From contig OX485803.1 of assembly GCA_950295325.1 (NCBI GenBank), positions 21,202,001 through 21,266,000 of the forward strand: 64,000 nucleotides of DNA, given 5' to 3'. The stretch's first letter is position 1. Every line of letters starts with the position of its first letter. Of the stretch, positions 33,958-44,989 are shown piece by piece. Under the pieces are notes generated by a model, which saw nothing but the letters and a program-made list of their open reading frames with translations, was not told the DNA's origin and ran no database searches. Source of the DNA: Polytrichum commune. Taxonomy: Eukaryota > Streptophyta > Polytrichopsida > Polytrichales > Polytrichaceae. The position numbers and the translations under genes are program-made.

Positions 33958-34284
33958 TTTCCCCAGCTTCCTCACTCGCTCCGGAGCTGTCTAGTGGCGT
34001 GAGCAAGGAAGAATGATGGAGCTCGGGTTCGGTGTAGGGGGGTTGGTGGAGACGGATATGATGGATGGACGGCCGGATGGACAGACGGGTGGACGGACAG
34101 AAGGCCGAGTCGGGCAGGATGGAGGACACGGGTAGGAAGGCCAAGTCGGGCAGGTAAAACGGGTCAGGGCAGGAGGACGGGTCGGGACGGGAGGACAGGA
34201 ACGGGCTAGCCGAGCATGAACGCTGCCCGCGGGAGGCGTCCTACAAACGCTCGTAGCACTAAAATATGGAGATCCCTCCATACA
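33958..34284 (-). repeat. GC-rich leader, inverted partner of 30434-30745
   Basis: Reverse complement of the leader of the direct arm, with the same border (CCATACATG near 34277-34285 versus 30434). With the ORF copies it forms an inverted repeat about 3.9 kb across. Confidence 0.8.
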
Positions 34285-35594
34285 TGTACATAATTACGAT
34301 TTATAATTTTTGTAGCATATGAATACGTAGTATGACAAGATCATAACACCCATGTTGTGCACTCATGTGTAGTTGTAAGGGTTAAGCATAGTGCACACCC
34401 ATGGATCTATCTTCCTTCCTTCTAATGAATTTCGGTTACCAACTTCATTATATAACATTTATCTACATTTCTAGGCCGGGAAATTTATGGGGATTCATGT
34501 ATGTAAAATTCACAAATTAAGCTCCAAATGCATTAAATTTAGGCCGAATTTGAACAAGCAGGGTAGATAGGCTCTTAAGTTGGGTAGAGAACATTGGGGT
34601 TGGGGTGAATAATATTATGTTGGTTGAGGGATTTTTCATATCTAGACACAAATCCATAATTGGTATAGATTTTTCATTGTTGGACTTGGCAGTTGATGCT
34701 ATGCCATCGTGAAAAATTGCTTCTAATCAATTCAAAGACCATTGACATGTAAACTAGCAAACATTTTCCAATTCAGACACAAATGGTAGATCAATGGATT
34801 GAATTCTCTCAATGCCATCCTCTTTCCAAACATGACGTTGCTCATCATCCTTGAGGAATAACAAATCATCAATTCAGTAGAAGCATTCCAAGATGTGATT
34901 GAGAAACAACTGTTATAAACAGTTTAAGACGAAAGTCACCACCCCATATAAGACGGGTGAAGAAATAATGCTTGACCCAAAAAACTTGCTTAAAATTATT
35001 GTAGACTAGGGCGCTTTATTCCATAAATAAATAAATAAATATCCCTTCACATTCATTGGCTAAGACCCACTTGAATCCCACGTGGAAACTACAACCCCGA
35101 CACTAGTAAAATGAGATAGAGAGCCCTCTACGATTGTTCTCAGAACATCGACAGATGAAGAACGAACCTTGTCCAAATTTGAGACAATTAGTAGATCACT
35201 AGATTCCTCTCAATGCTCTCCCTCTTTCCAAGCACCATGTTACTCGTCTTTGCTTGTAACATATCATCAATACAGTAGAAGCATTCTAAGTGACTCACAA
35301 ACAACCCATAGCAATCTTCAGCACGTGTAAGGACGCTCCCTTTCTATTTCATCTTCAAGAATAAAGTTTCAAGAATCAAGGTCCTTGAGTGCCCCGAGCA
35401 CAACCACGTGGCAAGCTCTCATTAGTCGACACCTCATCGGGTGCCTACATAGGCCCGTTCTTCCATCCACTAAGGTTCAATTGAATCGGGGCATCCACAA
35501 TGGGCTACTCTAGAGTTCGAATAAATGAATTGATGATTAGAACGTGTCCCAATATCCTGCAAACACCCATGCCCATGTCTGCATGTTCATGCTA
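34285..35594. other. Intergenic DNA without supported gene
   Basis: AT-rich, with a short AAATA run at 35021-35041. The stretches 34790-34920 and 35190-35290 share wording (AGTAGATCA, CAATGC...CTCTTTCCAA, CAGTAGAAGCATTC), a diverged tandem repeat of about 400 bp. Confidence 0.4.
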
Positions 35595-36537
35595 CCGTAG
35601 GTTCATAGCTGGTTCGACACATGTTAGCCGAATAATCAATTAAAGTTCAAAAAGTAGGTTCAGCACCTAAAAATAGTATATTCATATTTTCTGCAATTTT
35701 CTCTTTTAATTTTGAAAAATTCGGCTTAAATTCATTTTTAATTTTCTATATAAGCTTATATCTTGTACATCTCTCTTGCATTGAATGACAAGTAAGATGT
35801 GAGTGAAGAGTTGAGAATGCTCTGTGCTTTATGCAAGTAGAGTGGAGTTGTGTTCAACAATGCATATGGGATATGTAAACTTTGAGGTGAAGCACCGAGT
35901 TAGACTTCATTTTTATAACACGCATAACTTTTGCATAGAGTCTTCAAATGACATAAAATTTGTTGGAGGTGAAAGATTACTTGATTTCTAAACTTTTCTT
36001 AGACCAACGAAATTCCAAAAAAGTTGATCTTCTATGCACAAATGAGCTCCGAAAAACTGTTATGAACGCATTTTAATTTTTTGATCTTTACACGGCTGCA
36101 ATGTTTTGTCCATATCTTTTGCATAAAGACTTATTTTGACACAAAACTTGTTGGAGGTGGAAGAAGGATTGATTTCTCAACTTTTGTTAGTTGGACAAAA
36201 TTCTATAAAACTTCATCTTCTATGCTCAATTGGACTCCAAAAATTTGTGTACAACACATTTGAAAAGCCTCACCTAGAGTCTTGCTACTTCTTAACCCAT
36301 ATTCTTTGTGGACTAATGTAAGTGAGTTTGATTACAAAAGGAGCACCTTCTCTCTTTCAAAATTCACATATGCTTCCATTGTAAGTAAAACTCTGGTGAG
36401 AAGTAAAAATTTCTTACTTTTCGGCAATTTTGAAAAATAATTAATTTTATGTTCGGCAAAAAATGCCAATAATATTCCAAAATTTTCGGCATCTATTTTT
36501 AGAATTATTTTGTGCCGAACCAGCTATGAACCTATGG
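35595..36537. mobile_element. Non-autonomous TIR element (943 bp) with TA duplication
   Basis: The ends CCRTAGGTTCATAGCTGGTT are inverted repeats of about 26 bp, flanked by TA on both sides (35593-35594 and 36538-36539). There is no transposase. Inside, two diverged copies of about 180 bp repeat in tandem (near 35915-36080 and 36080-36260). TA duplication fits Tc1/mariner-type insertion, but the TIR itself was not recognised. Confidence 0.75.
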
Positions 36538-36539
36538 TA

Positions 36540-36720
36540 TACAACCCGTCTCGTTCACTTTCCACATGCTTCTTGGGTCCATCACCCCCGGCCACCGTTG
36601 TCACTAAGGGCCCCTCAAAAAGGGGCCCCCGCCTCTGCCCGCCCTGCCCTAGGCTCTGCCCTACCCGCCCGAACCAGCTGCCCGCCCCGCCCTGCCAGAC
36701 AGAGTGATGAGAGACGGCAT
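36540..36720. repeat. GC-rich repeat, partner of 41046-41225
   Basis: It contains TAAGGGCCCCTCAAAA followed by GGGGCCCCCGCCTCTGCCCG and pyrimidine-rich CCCGCC runs. The reverse complement of the same arrangement lies at 41046-41225. There is no coding signal. Confidence 0.7.
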
Positions 36721-39700
36721 GATGGGCCTCGTCGTCTTTCTCCTTCCAAGCCTTCATTTCCTCCTGCATTTCAAAATTCGTCTTCGTAATCCTCTCCTCA
36801 TCGATGCAACCACATCTTTCTCCTTCCATCCTGCAAGCTCCACCTGAGAAGTATGCTAAATATGACTCCTTCACGGAGTTGTGGGTTCTTATGAAATGAG
36901 AGGTCATTTTCCTGGAGTTTTGAACTTCAATTGCTTCATTGGTTTAGGTGCTTTTCAGCATTCCGTGCCGCTGCGAAGTTGGGGTCCGTGAGTTCTGGGC
37001 CGTAGGAGATTTGCGCTCTCTCGATGTGGCATCGGTTGAGGGTCTCATCAGCGAGCCGTTAAAAAAATTTCGTTCCCTTCTTTCCAGGTGTCGATGGACT
37101 TAACACCGAGCTAATTACTAACTTAGGGGAGAATGATAGGATGTGGATCTGTGGGTTAGCTCCAATTTCACCAGCCATGTCCTGTATCTGGCTCGGCATA
37201 TTGTGAACTCTGAGAATAAATTATTACTGGTGAGGAGATGTGTTTGCAATGGTCACATTCACCAGAATGGACTTATCATGAGCTTGTATCTTGACAGATT
37301 GCGCTCCTGAATGTTTGGAACTAGTTGTGCAGATATCTGCTGAGGATTGTTCAAGGAAAATGAAGCACAGTCCTCTGTGGAAGCTTGACCCGGACAGGGA
37401 AAGTATCGGACTTTTGTGGCCAAAAGCTTCGCCGAAGGTGAGCTGCCGGTAGTTCTGACTGGATGATGGTGTCTTATGCATTGCAAAATGTGTCTACTAC
37501 GCAGTGGAACGAGGGATAAGTGGATTCACCCAGTCCCATTCTTCGCGATTCATTCTCTTCCTCACTCATTGTGAAGCAATTCACCCCAAAAGAAACCTCA
37601 GTTTTATCAGATTTTGATAGCTCGGGTGTTGTCTTTTCTGGTGTTGTATTCATTTGTAGCGCCTGTTTAATTGATTACTTAGAAAACTGATGTGGATGTA
37701 CAGGGTTGAACATTGAACCAAATTGTGCAATTAGCAAAGGTGAAAGGTCATCATGCAGTAGCGTCTAAACCCGCTGTCAAGTTTGTGCCGGTAATGTCTA
37801 TATGTCCAGCATCTTCGCGCCACGCTTGGTGCATATTAAGTTGAACCTTACTTGAAGCCGGTCGACGAACTTAAGTTTCTGTCAACAATCTGCAGCCCGG
37901 GGGAATTAGCAAGCAACTTAAGATTACGAACCGACGTCGTCATCTTAAGTTGGACCTGATGTCAAATGCAGGCATTCAACCAAGTAGGTTAGAGGTTTCC
38001 AGAACTTGGGTGCAGCTGAAATGAAATGAGGATAATTACTTCTCCCACAATCAGCATCTTCCCAACTTACACACCGGATTCTGCAAGGGTTTAGGGTTTA
38101 GGGCTCATGTGCAAACTTGTGGTTGTACAAGTGCAATAGATAACCCTTACTCAAGAGGTGTCTTATAAAAATGAAAGTTGATGCAAAAACATGTTAGATG
38201 AGGCAACCGATGCAACATGTACTCCATTCAATCAAAATATATAATTTGAGGCATGGTCCAATTTGGCCTTCATAAATGTTGAGCTGTTAATGCCATACTA
38301 AGGGCCGTGTTACAACTACATCCCATTTCCAAGTCACTTTTTCTTGAGCAAGATGATTGGCGGAGATCAAAGTTCCACCCTAAAATGGCTTTACACTAGA
38401 TCCCAACTCCTAAATCACGATATCTCTCTTGGCAAGAAACATAGCACCAATTTAATGTTGGGATGTTGCCTTGGAGTTTGGTTGGCCAAAAGTAGTAAAT
38501 CACCTCCAAGGTTGAGCCTTGATGATTGTTTTCATTTGAATAATCAAGACAATCAACTCCCTAAAGGCCCAAACATCCCGAATTGAGACTCTCAAAGGCT
38601 CAATCTTGCTCAAAATAGGTAATCTTTGAAAAAGAAGCATCCACTACCACAACCGAATCTTTAGCAAATATTGTTGAGATTGCTATCATCACAAATACCC
38701 AAAGGACGGTGTGTAATGTGTTTATTTTGTGAAAATTATTCCCAACAGTGTGAAGGTGATGTATAATGTAATATCATCATAAAACATATATTTATCTTTT
38801 GTAAAAAAATTCCTTATAGTAGCATAATGTTGCTTATAATAGACAAATAACAAGAAACTCATCCAATTGTTGTGACAATGTTTTTTGAGGCTTTCAAGGA
38901 GGTTGTCTTTACCCATGGAGTATGTAGTTAGGATCTGCTTATCACTTAAAACAACCAAAAAACACAACCCAAGGTACTATGGTAAAGGGTAGAGTGGTAT
39001 AGTGTCATTAAGAATTGATTGCCAATTGTAGGTCATTGGGAGATTAAATTTTTTTGGCATACATTTTGAGGATCCTATAATTACATAATATTGGAATTCA
39101 AGCCTTTGATGGGATGGTATGTTAATTATAAACTTTCAGAGCTTTTATACCCACAAACGTATAATTTTCTTGAGAAACTAAAAACCTTTGTTTGTAGGAC
39201 CAATAAGGTCTAGCACACCCATAGACAACTTAACTGTGAGAAGAGACACATTTTGCTAGACACTCCACATCATTGTTAATCGATGCATACAATTTGGAGG
39301 ATATTTGATATCTAATTTTCAAGGTTGACATAACGGAATCGACATCTATCCACTCGGGGTTTGAAGCATCGAATCCTTTACATCTATAAAAGTTGCATCA
39401 CAAATGGTTCAAGTACGAACCAATAAGGTCTAGCATACCCATGGACAACTTAACCACGAGAAGAAACAAATTTTGCTAGACACTCCACATCATTGTTGTC
39501 CGATGCATACAATTTGGAGGATGGTTGATATCTCATTGTCAAGGTTGACATAATAGAATCAACATCTATCCACTTAGGTCTGAAGCATCGAATCCTTTGT
39601 ATCTGGCAATCAAGCTCAAATCTAATGACGTGATTAAGCTAAGAGAATAACTCTTGAGTAGATCTATTTGGTTGAAGGGTTTACCCTAAACCAAACTTCA

Positions 39701-40362
39701 AAATTATCATAGCACAAGGTCTTCCTAAGGTCTATACAACAATTTGGCCTTTGTTGGAAACTTCAAATTTTTTATTTCAAATTTTTTTTGATTTTTCTCT
39801 TGGGATGTTTGTGCACGTATCTTACATATAATGCTTTTTTTGTGAAAGCACCTACTAACTACTAGCTCGTATGTTTCTTTAACCAAAGTATTGGGTATAA
39901 AGGTCATCCTTTGTTAACTGTAACTTTGTTATATTTTTTACTTTCAAAATATAAATGCCACCCTATGTTAAATCTCACCCCCTTTTGGAAAATATTGGAA
40001 GAGTGCACCCCAAGTTGCAGGTAGAAATAATCCGTCACATGCATGGAAAATAAACCCAAAATGTTCTAAAGGGTATTTCATTCTTTCAACAAAGCCGGAT
40101 TAGCTCAGACATAATATGTGGCGCTTGCCCGCCACGTAAACCCAAAATAATTATATTAGTTAAGGTCAGATGTTGGTATTGATTGTTGGACAAATAAAGA
40201 ATGTTCAAGCAGAGTATACCCAAAATGTGAGGAAATCTAAAATAGAAGGGGCATAATGCCCGGAAAATTCCCGGCATCATGGTACCTTCAGCCTACAACT
40301 AAGTAATGTTACGAGATACCCCAATGGTATTAAAAAAAACTATACAAGACCAATATTGGTAG
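36721..40362. other. Long stretch without a supported gene
   Basis: No protein family, LTR or TIR is recognised. A tandem duplication of about 220 bp lies at 39197-39416 and 39417-39605 (starting ACCAATAAGGTCTAGCA). The part 37080-37500 is less AT-rich and could be a non-coding or decayed exon, but I cannot support a gene. Confidence 0.4.
39197..39605. repeat. Tandem duplication, 220-bp period
   Basis: Two copies with roughly 85-90% visible identity, starting ACCAATAAGGTCTAGCA at 39199 and 39419 and ending at GAAGCATCGAATCCTTT. Non-coding. Confidence 0.85.
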
Positions 40363-40373
40363 CAATGTTGAGG

Positions 40374-40669
40374 CCCCAGGGTAAATCACATATGTGTTCG
40401 GCTGGCCCCCGCCCCTCCCATGCCTCCTTCACTGCCTGATCTTCCTGCCTGCACCTGCATGGGAACTTCTCCTCGTTGGGAACCAATACTTGGTCAAAAT
40501 TACAACTATTCAAGTTGACATCACTTTCAATATTTGTAATTTTGATTGGGTATTGGCACATTGGTTCCCAACGAGGAGGAGTTCCCACGCAAGTGCAGGC
40601 AAGAAGACTAGGCAGTGAAGGAGGCATGGGAGGGGCGGGGCTCAAACACAAATGTGATTTAGCTCAGGG
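40374..40669. mobile_element. Foldback element (296 bp) with 11-bp target duplication
   Basis: The two halves are reverse complements over most of their length (about 130-bp outer arms plus inner parts). The element is bounded by exact direct repeats CAATGTTGAGG at 40363-40373 and 40670-40680. The ends read CCCCAGGGTAAATCAC and, from the other side, CCCTGAGCTAAATCAC. A long duplication of 9-11 bp with long TIRs points to Mutator-like mobilisation. No coding. Confidence 0.85.
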
Positions 40670-41002
40670 CAATGTTGAGGGTGACATTGACGCTTATCAA
40701 CGTTTGGAGAAATTTTTGGACATAATCGGTCAAAATCCTAGTCTTTCCAAGTCCAATCGATTACATGTTGTGATTTTTCAGTTTCCTTTCATTGAGTTGA
40801 GGTATATACCATTTATTCCTCTAAAACGATGGGTAGATTTCCTGAGCTCTTATACTTCAACCGGTTATTTCTCATCTCAACCGGTTCATTAGTAACTAGC
40901 TTAGCGGTTAGTTCTCCCATTTAATTGACGCGTCTCATTTCAGAGGCGCTTTATTGAAGAGTTAATGAAAGGCAGCTGTAGCATCTATGGCTGTGGTAGA
41001 TC

Positions 41003-41500
41003 TCAGGTCGCAATAGCAAGATAAGTTGGCAGGCATGGCAGTGCAGTGCAGGAGCAAAGAGAAGGAAGCAAGGTGGGGCAGGGCGGGGCGGGCAGGGCGC
41101 CTGGGCGGACGGGCGGGCAGGGAGGGCGGGCAGGGAGGGGAGGGCGGGCAGAAGCGGGGCAGAGGCGGGGGCCCTCTTTTGAGGGGCCCTTAGAGACGAG
41201 GCCCGGCCACCCTTGCCGTGACCACACCTCAATAGTTTTGACTTTTCGGGGCGTTTCCTTCACGGCACGCATTGCCACGCGGTAGTAGTCGGACCGCATG
41301 GTCGAGTACACCCACTGCGCTTTCCCTCCTGGGAAAACTGTGTGGGTGGGGAACGAGTCATTGTTGTCATACAACACAAAGTCACATTTCGTAAGTAGGT
41401 CTTGCTCAATGTCCGTCATCCCATCCCCATGCACGCTTCCAAATATACCTGTCATAATTAGTGATGCAAGTAGCCACGCAGGAACCCATGTTGTCGCCAT
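41003..41500 (-). CDS. Putative secreted protein fragment fused to a GC-rich repeat
   Basis: The start is chosen at 41500 (MATTWVP) because it gives a signal peptide: a hydrophobic stretch (WLLASLIMTGIFGSVHG) followed by a soluble part. About 75 residues follow (DLLTKCDFVLYDNNDSF, then FPGGKAQWVYSTMRSDYYRV). From about 41200 downward the frame enters the GC-rich repeat shared with 36540-36720, so the C-terminus is probably not original. A TTTTCAG acceptor-like site upstream suggests a 5' UTR intron. The family was not recognised. It may be a truncated gene. Confidence 0.4.
   Translation of the reverse strand: MATTWVPAWLLASLIMTGIFGSVHGDGMTDIEQDLLTKCDFVLYDNNDSFPTHTVFPGGKAQWVYSTMRSDYYRVAMRAVKETPRKVKTIEVWSRQGWPGLVSKGPSKEGPRLCPASARPPLPARPPCPPVRPGALPAPPCPTLLPSLCSCTALPCLPTYLAIAT
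41046..41225. repeat. GC-rich repeat, inverted partner of 36540-36720
   Basis: GGGCGGG-rich stretch ending in GGGGCCCTCTTTTGAGGGGC, which is itself a near-palindrome. It matches the reverse complement of 36585-36690. Confidence 0.75.
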
Positions 41501-41629
41501 GGTGATCGATATCAATGATGTCTTGGAATTTCTGAAAAGGAAAGTTACAACATTGATCATCTTATTTGTGTTAGATAGCATTGATTCGGATGATTGCAAA
41601 AATATATCGTCCACAGGTTTCATCTCCAA

Positions 41630-44516
41630 ACATGTTCATCAAGGTTGTATTTGATGTAGACTCGGGACCTGATTAAAGTTCGTGAATTTGACAACAATGG
41701 CCTTGAGAGATGATGGATTTCGGATTAATTATGACTGCAGGAAAGTAACAAATACAATCTCTGCTGTAGGATTAAATTAAGTTTTAAGTTTTCGGATTCA
41801 AATGGTGATCCTGAGTCCATTGAAGCTAACAATACACCACACATACACTCAGTCACCCCAAGTGGGCCTTAATTAGGAGGGACACTAAGATGAAGACGTA
41901 TCAAAACACCAACTTAAAACTGAGTGATACCACCCCACCTATGAGCTACCAATGAACCAAAAGCCACAACTGCAACAACAATTCAGTTGGCCGTAGGCAA
42001 TAAGTCAAGGATTCGTCTAACAAGTTGGAAGCAACCGTGCATAAACCAATAGAAGAAATGACAAACTTTGAAACCTGACTAACTGATTTAAGAAAGCAGT
42101 TGTAAGCGCAATGAGGAGGCTAGGGCAACTCACTTCAGTAGAAGTAAGAGGGGAAGACACCTTGTAGAACTCACATTGCAAGCATTTATAGCTTGAGACC
42201 TTCAAGCTTCCACATATGCTTGAATGATACGCTACTCATCCTCATATTCACGATGGCAACGTCATGGTTATCCACAATGACGGGATCTCAATTGAAATCC
42301 CCATTCACCATTTTGCAAGGAAAAGACATAACATCCGAATATTCAATCACGTTAAACTATGAGGTTGTGTGATCTGAAGTCATGTCATTGTCGAGTATGT
42401 TTGGGTGGTTTCACCATCTTAGACTCTAAGATTCTGATAAATGTGTGTCTGAAGTTATGATATGTTGAGTGAGCCACTTGCATTTTGTCTACTAGGTAGT
42501 TACTGTACAAGATGAACGGGTCAAACGGAAAACTTGCATTGTTTACAAACCTGAACACAAATTGTTTGTTCGTCAATATTTTCATACTCAATTGTTATCC
42601 TGGCATTATTGGGTGCTCTGAACTCTGGAAAAGTAATACATCGAGAGAAATTCAAAAGAATGTTTGTGTGCGCCACCAAAGTACCTACACAAGTACATCT
42701 ACACACTGAAACCTCCACTTTCATATATTTCAACACTTACAACTCCCATTGATTCAATCGCATCAACCTACAAAAATATTTCACATTAAGAGGTTTAATT
42801 AAGAGTTCAACTTGGTATGGAAGTGATTGATAGATTTGTGTCCGCAAATTTGCTCCTATCACGTTGCACTTATCAAGCGTACAACTCACTTCATAAGTGA
42901 TCTTGAATAGCCAAATATAAAACATCCCCTGGGTATATAGTCAGAACGATCATGAGACACAGGGATAGTGTATGATAATTGTTTCACATTTATTCTTTCA
43001 AACACTCCCAAAGTCTGACGACTAAGAGTATGAGAGCTGTAACAAATTACAAGATGATATACACCACGCAACAAAAACCAAACTGTGCTAGCTAGCACGG
43101 TTGAAATGCATGCAATACAGCTTGCACCCCCATACCACTGCACTAATTCTGCCTCATGTCAGTCTATATACTGATCAATTTCAGCAGTAACGACCATATA
43201 GTCACAAATAAGAAATTACAAGTTACCCGCAAAGTCTCTCTAGACTAGTTGCAGATACTGTGTACAGGAGCCACATCTTCTATTGGTTTCGTGAAACAAC
43301 CATAACCCTTATTTCAGCTGTACTTGTGACGAAGACAAGAAATTCATGCGCCAAATCATTACTTGATATGGAAACTTTGTTTTCTGCCAGTAAGCTGAGT
43401 TTCAACATGAACATCCATATTGCCTTGACTTCAATATCATCCTCAGTAGTACTTCATCTGCGCACCAGGGATTGTCAAGCAATCAGGACCATTGCAGACG
43501 AGATTTGAAATTGCAAGCAGTCAAGACCATTGCACCGGTTTGAACTTTTTGTGATTTCCTCAAATTTAGAGGTCCATTCCTGACGTGCTCATTGTGTTGC
43601 AATAGTCTCCAGTTTCTGACGCCCATTACGAATGCTTTCTGAAAGTTTTTGCGAATTATGAGAATTTGCATATCCTGGGAATCACCCCGAAAACACCACC
43701 CTAGTGACTACTTGATTATCTGGTGGAATAAGACACTGCCGCGTCCGTCAATTTCTGTAATCGAAACTCCCTGTGAGTATCTTCATCGTCACTAATCAGC
43801 CAATGCAATACTGAGACGTGATCTAATCTGCACATAATTCCATACTGATCACCTGCAAGGCTTTTGGAGGAATTTGCAAGCTAAATTTGCATCCTGGGAT
43901 CAGTCACTAACAAAACAGCAACAACACCACTGATGTATAATCTCGTGGAATTATTAGACAATGCGTCTGATCTCTCTACTCTAGTACTCCTGTGAGGTCT
44001 TCATGATGATCCTCATTCGGTTACTTTTCTTATTAGGACATCTATATTTGAGCTGCCTGTGGTCTGGTGTGGCTTCAAGAACGGATATCTCAATGAGACA
44101 TGTGTTTTAACAGGGATTGGACTGCGTGCTCAAAATACGAGCACCATTCTAAACTCATGAGTCAACATGAGCGGGAGGTCCTACACGAATATTTCATGAG
44201 CACAAGAATCTTCACTTTGATAATGAACAAAGATGTTCATATGAGCTCCGAAAATCATGACTCAGGAAAGGGGGCTCCGGCCTCGATTTGGATCTCCTAA
44301 CCATCTCGTACTGCTTATCAAAAGTTTCACATCCGAGGAGAAGTGGGCTAGTGGGGAAAAGTAAGTATTCAAGACCCACCATCCGCCTTAATCAGCTAGC
44401 TGCAATACTGCGACTAATTAATGACACGATCATAAAGTGAGCAACATGATTAACAAACCGACCTGCATGGCCAATGAAAGAAGTTGGAAGCACACCTGGC
44501 CATCACGCTGCGGCCC
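41630..44516. other. Stretch without a supported gene
   Basis: Moderately AT-rich. Short ORFs only, none with a recognisable domain. I see no repeats with both ends intact. It may contain the 3' UTR of the cysteine-rich gene next to 44516. Confidence 0.4.
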
Positions 44517-44864
44517 CTACTTCTTCATCCTGAGCTTGCGGGGCAGGCCCAGAGCCTCTCGCACAGTCTCCTCGAGGCTGCCATAGGGTTGGCAAGCGCC
44601 ATCTACAGAGCACTTCTTGCCGGAACCGCAGGTGGGGTCAAACGCAGAAGGAACGCATATTAATCCATGGTACAAATTCAAGTCGCAGTGCAGCAGCCGG
44701 CCGCCTTCGTTGGGGTCGCACTCGCAGCATGGATAAAAGGCGCTACAACTGTCCCCCATCCTGGGGCACCATGCGTCCACCATCGTTGGGCCCGTCACCA
44801 CCAGCAGCACCACCGCCACCATCAACACCAACACCGCCTGGGAGCTCCGGGAAGAAGTCGACAT
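44517..44864 (-). CDS. Small secreted cysteine-rich protein (115 aa)
   Basis: It begins with a short Ser-rich stretch and a strong hydrophobic signal (VLVLMVAVVLLVV), with likely cleavage near VDA-W. The mature part of about 84 residues has ten cysteines in the order C-x5-C-x5-C-C-x-C..., then single Cys in LHC, LIC, PTC, KKC and GAC. An adjacent CC pair after two single Cys recalls inhibitor-cystine-knot or other disulfide-rich plant peptides. The number of Cys is higher than the six of a minimal knottin. The tail is basic (LGLPRKLRMKK). The ORF is intact, starts at the first ATG and has a TATA-like box about 95 bp upstream. Function is unknown. Defence or signalling is plausible by analogy only. 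Confidence 0.7.
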   Translation of the reverse strand: MSTSSRSSQAVLVLMVAVVLLVVTGPTMVDAWCPRMGDSCSAFYPCCECDPNEGGRLLHCDLNLYHGLICVPSAFDPTCGSGKKCSVDGACQPYGSLEETVREALGLPRKLRMKK

Positions 44865-44956
44865 GGTTGGCTACTTTCACACTCACGCAACAGATTGAAT
44901 CGGTGGTGAGTCTGCTGATGAAAGGAGGAGTGTCGTTGCTGTAGTTTGTTGCTGCA

Positions 44957-44964
44957 ATTTTATA
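44957..44964 (-). promoter_or_regulatory. TATA-like box of the cysteine-rich gene
   Basis: TATAAAAT on the reverse strand, about 95 bp before the ATG at 44864. This is a reasonable distance for a plant core promoter with a short 5' UTR. Confidence 0.45.
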
Positions 44965-44989
44965 TGTGCATGTGGATCGATCGAGGTGG

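Noticed and set aside
36463-36907. Overlapping frames on both strands near the GC-rich repeat
   Set aside because: They lie in the repeat shared with 41046-41225 and show no conserved protein pattern.
40090-40130. Possible tRNA (GCCGGATTAGCTCAG-like start)
   Set aside because: No matching anticodon arm, T-arm or acceptor 3' strand can be folded downstream.
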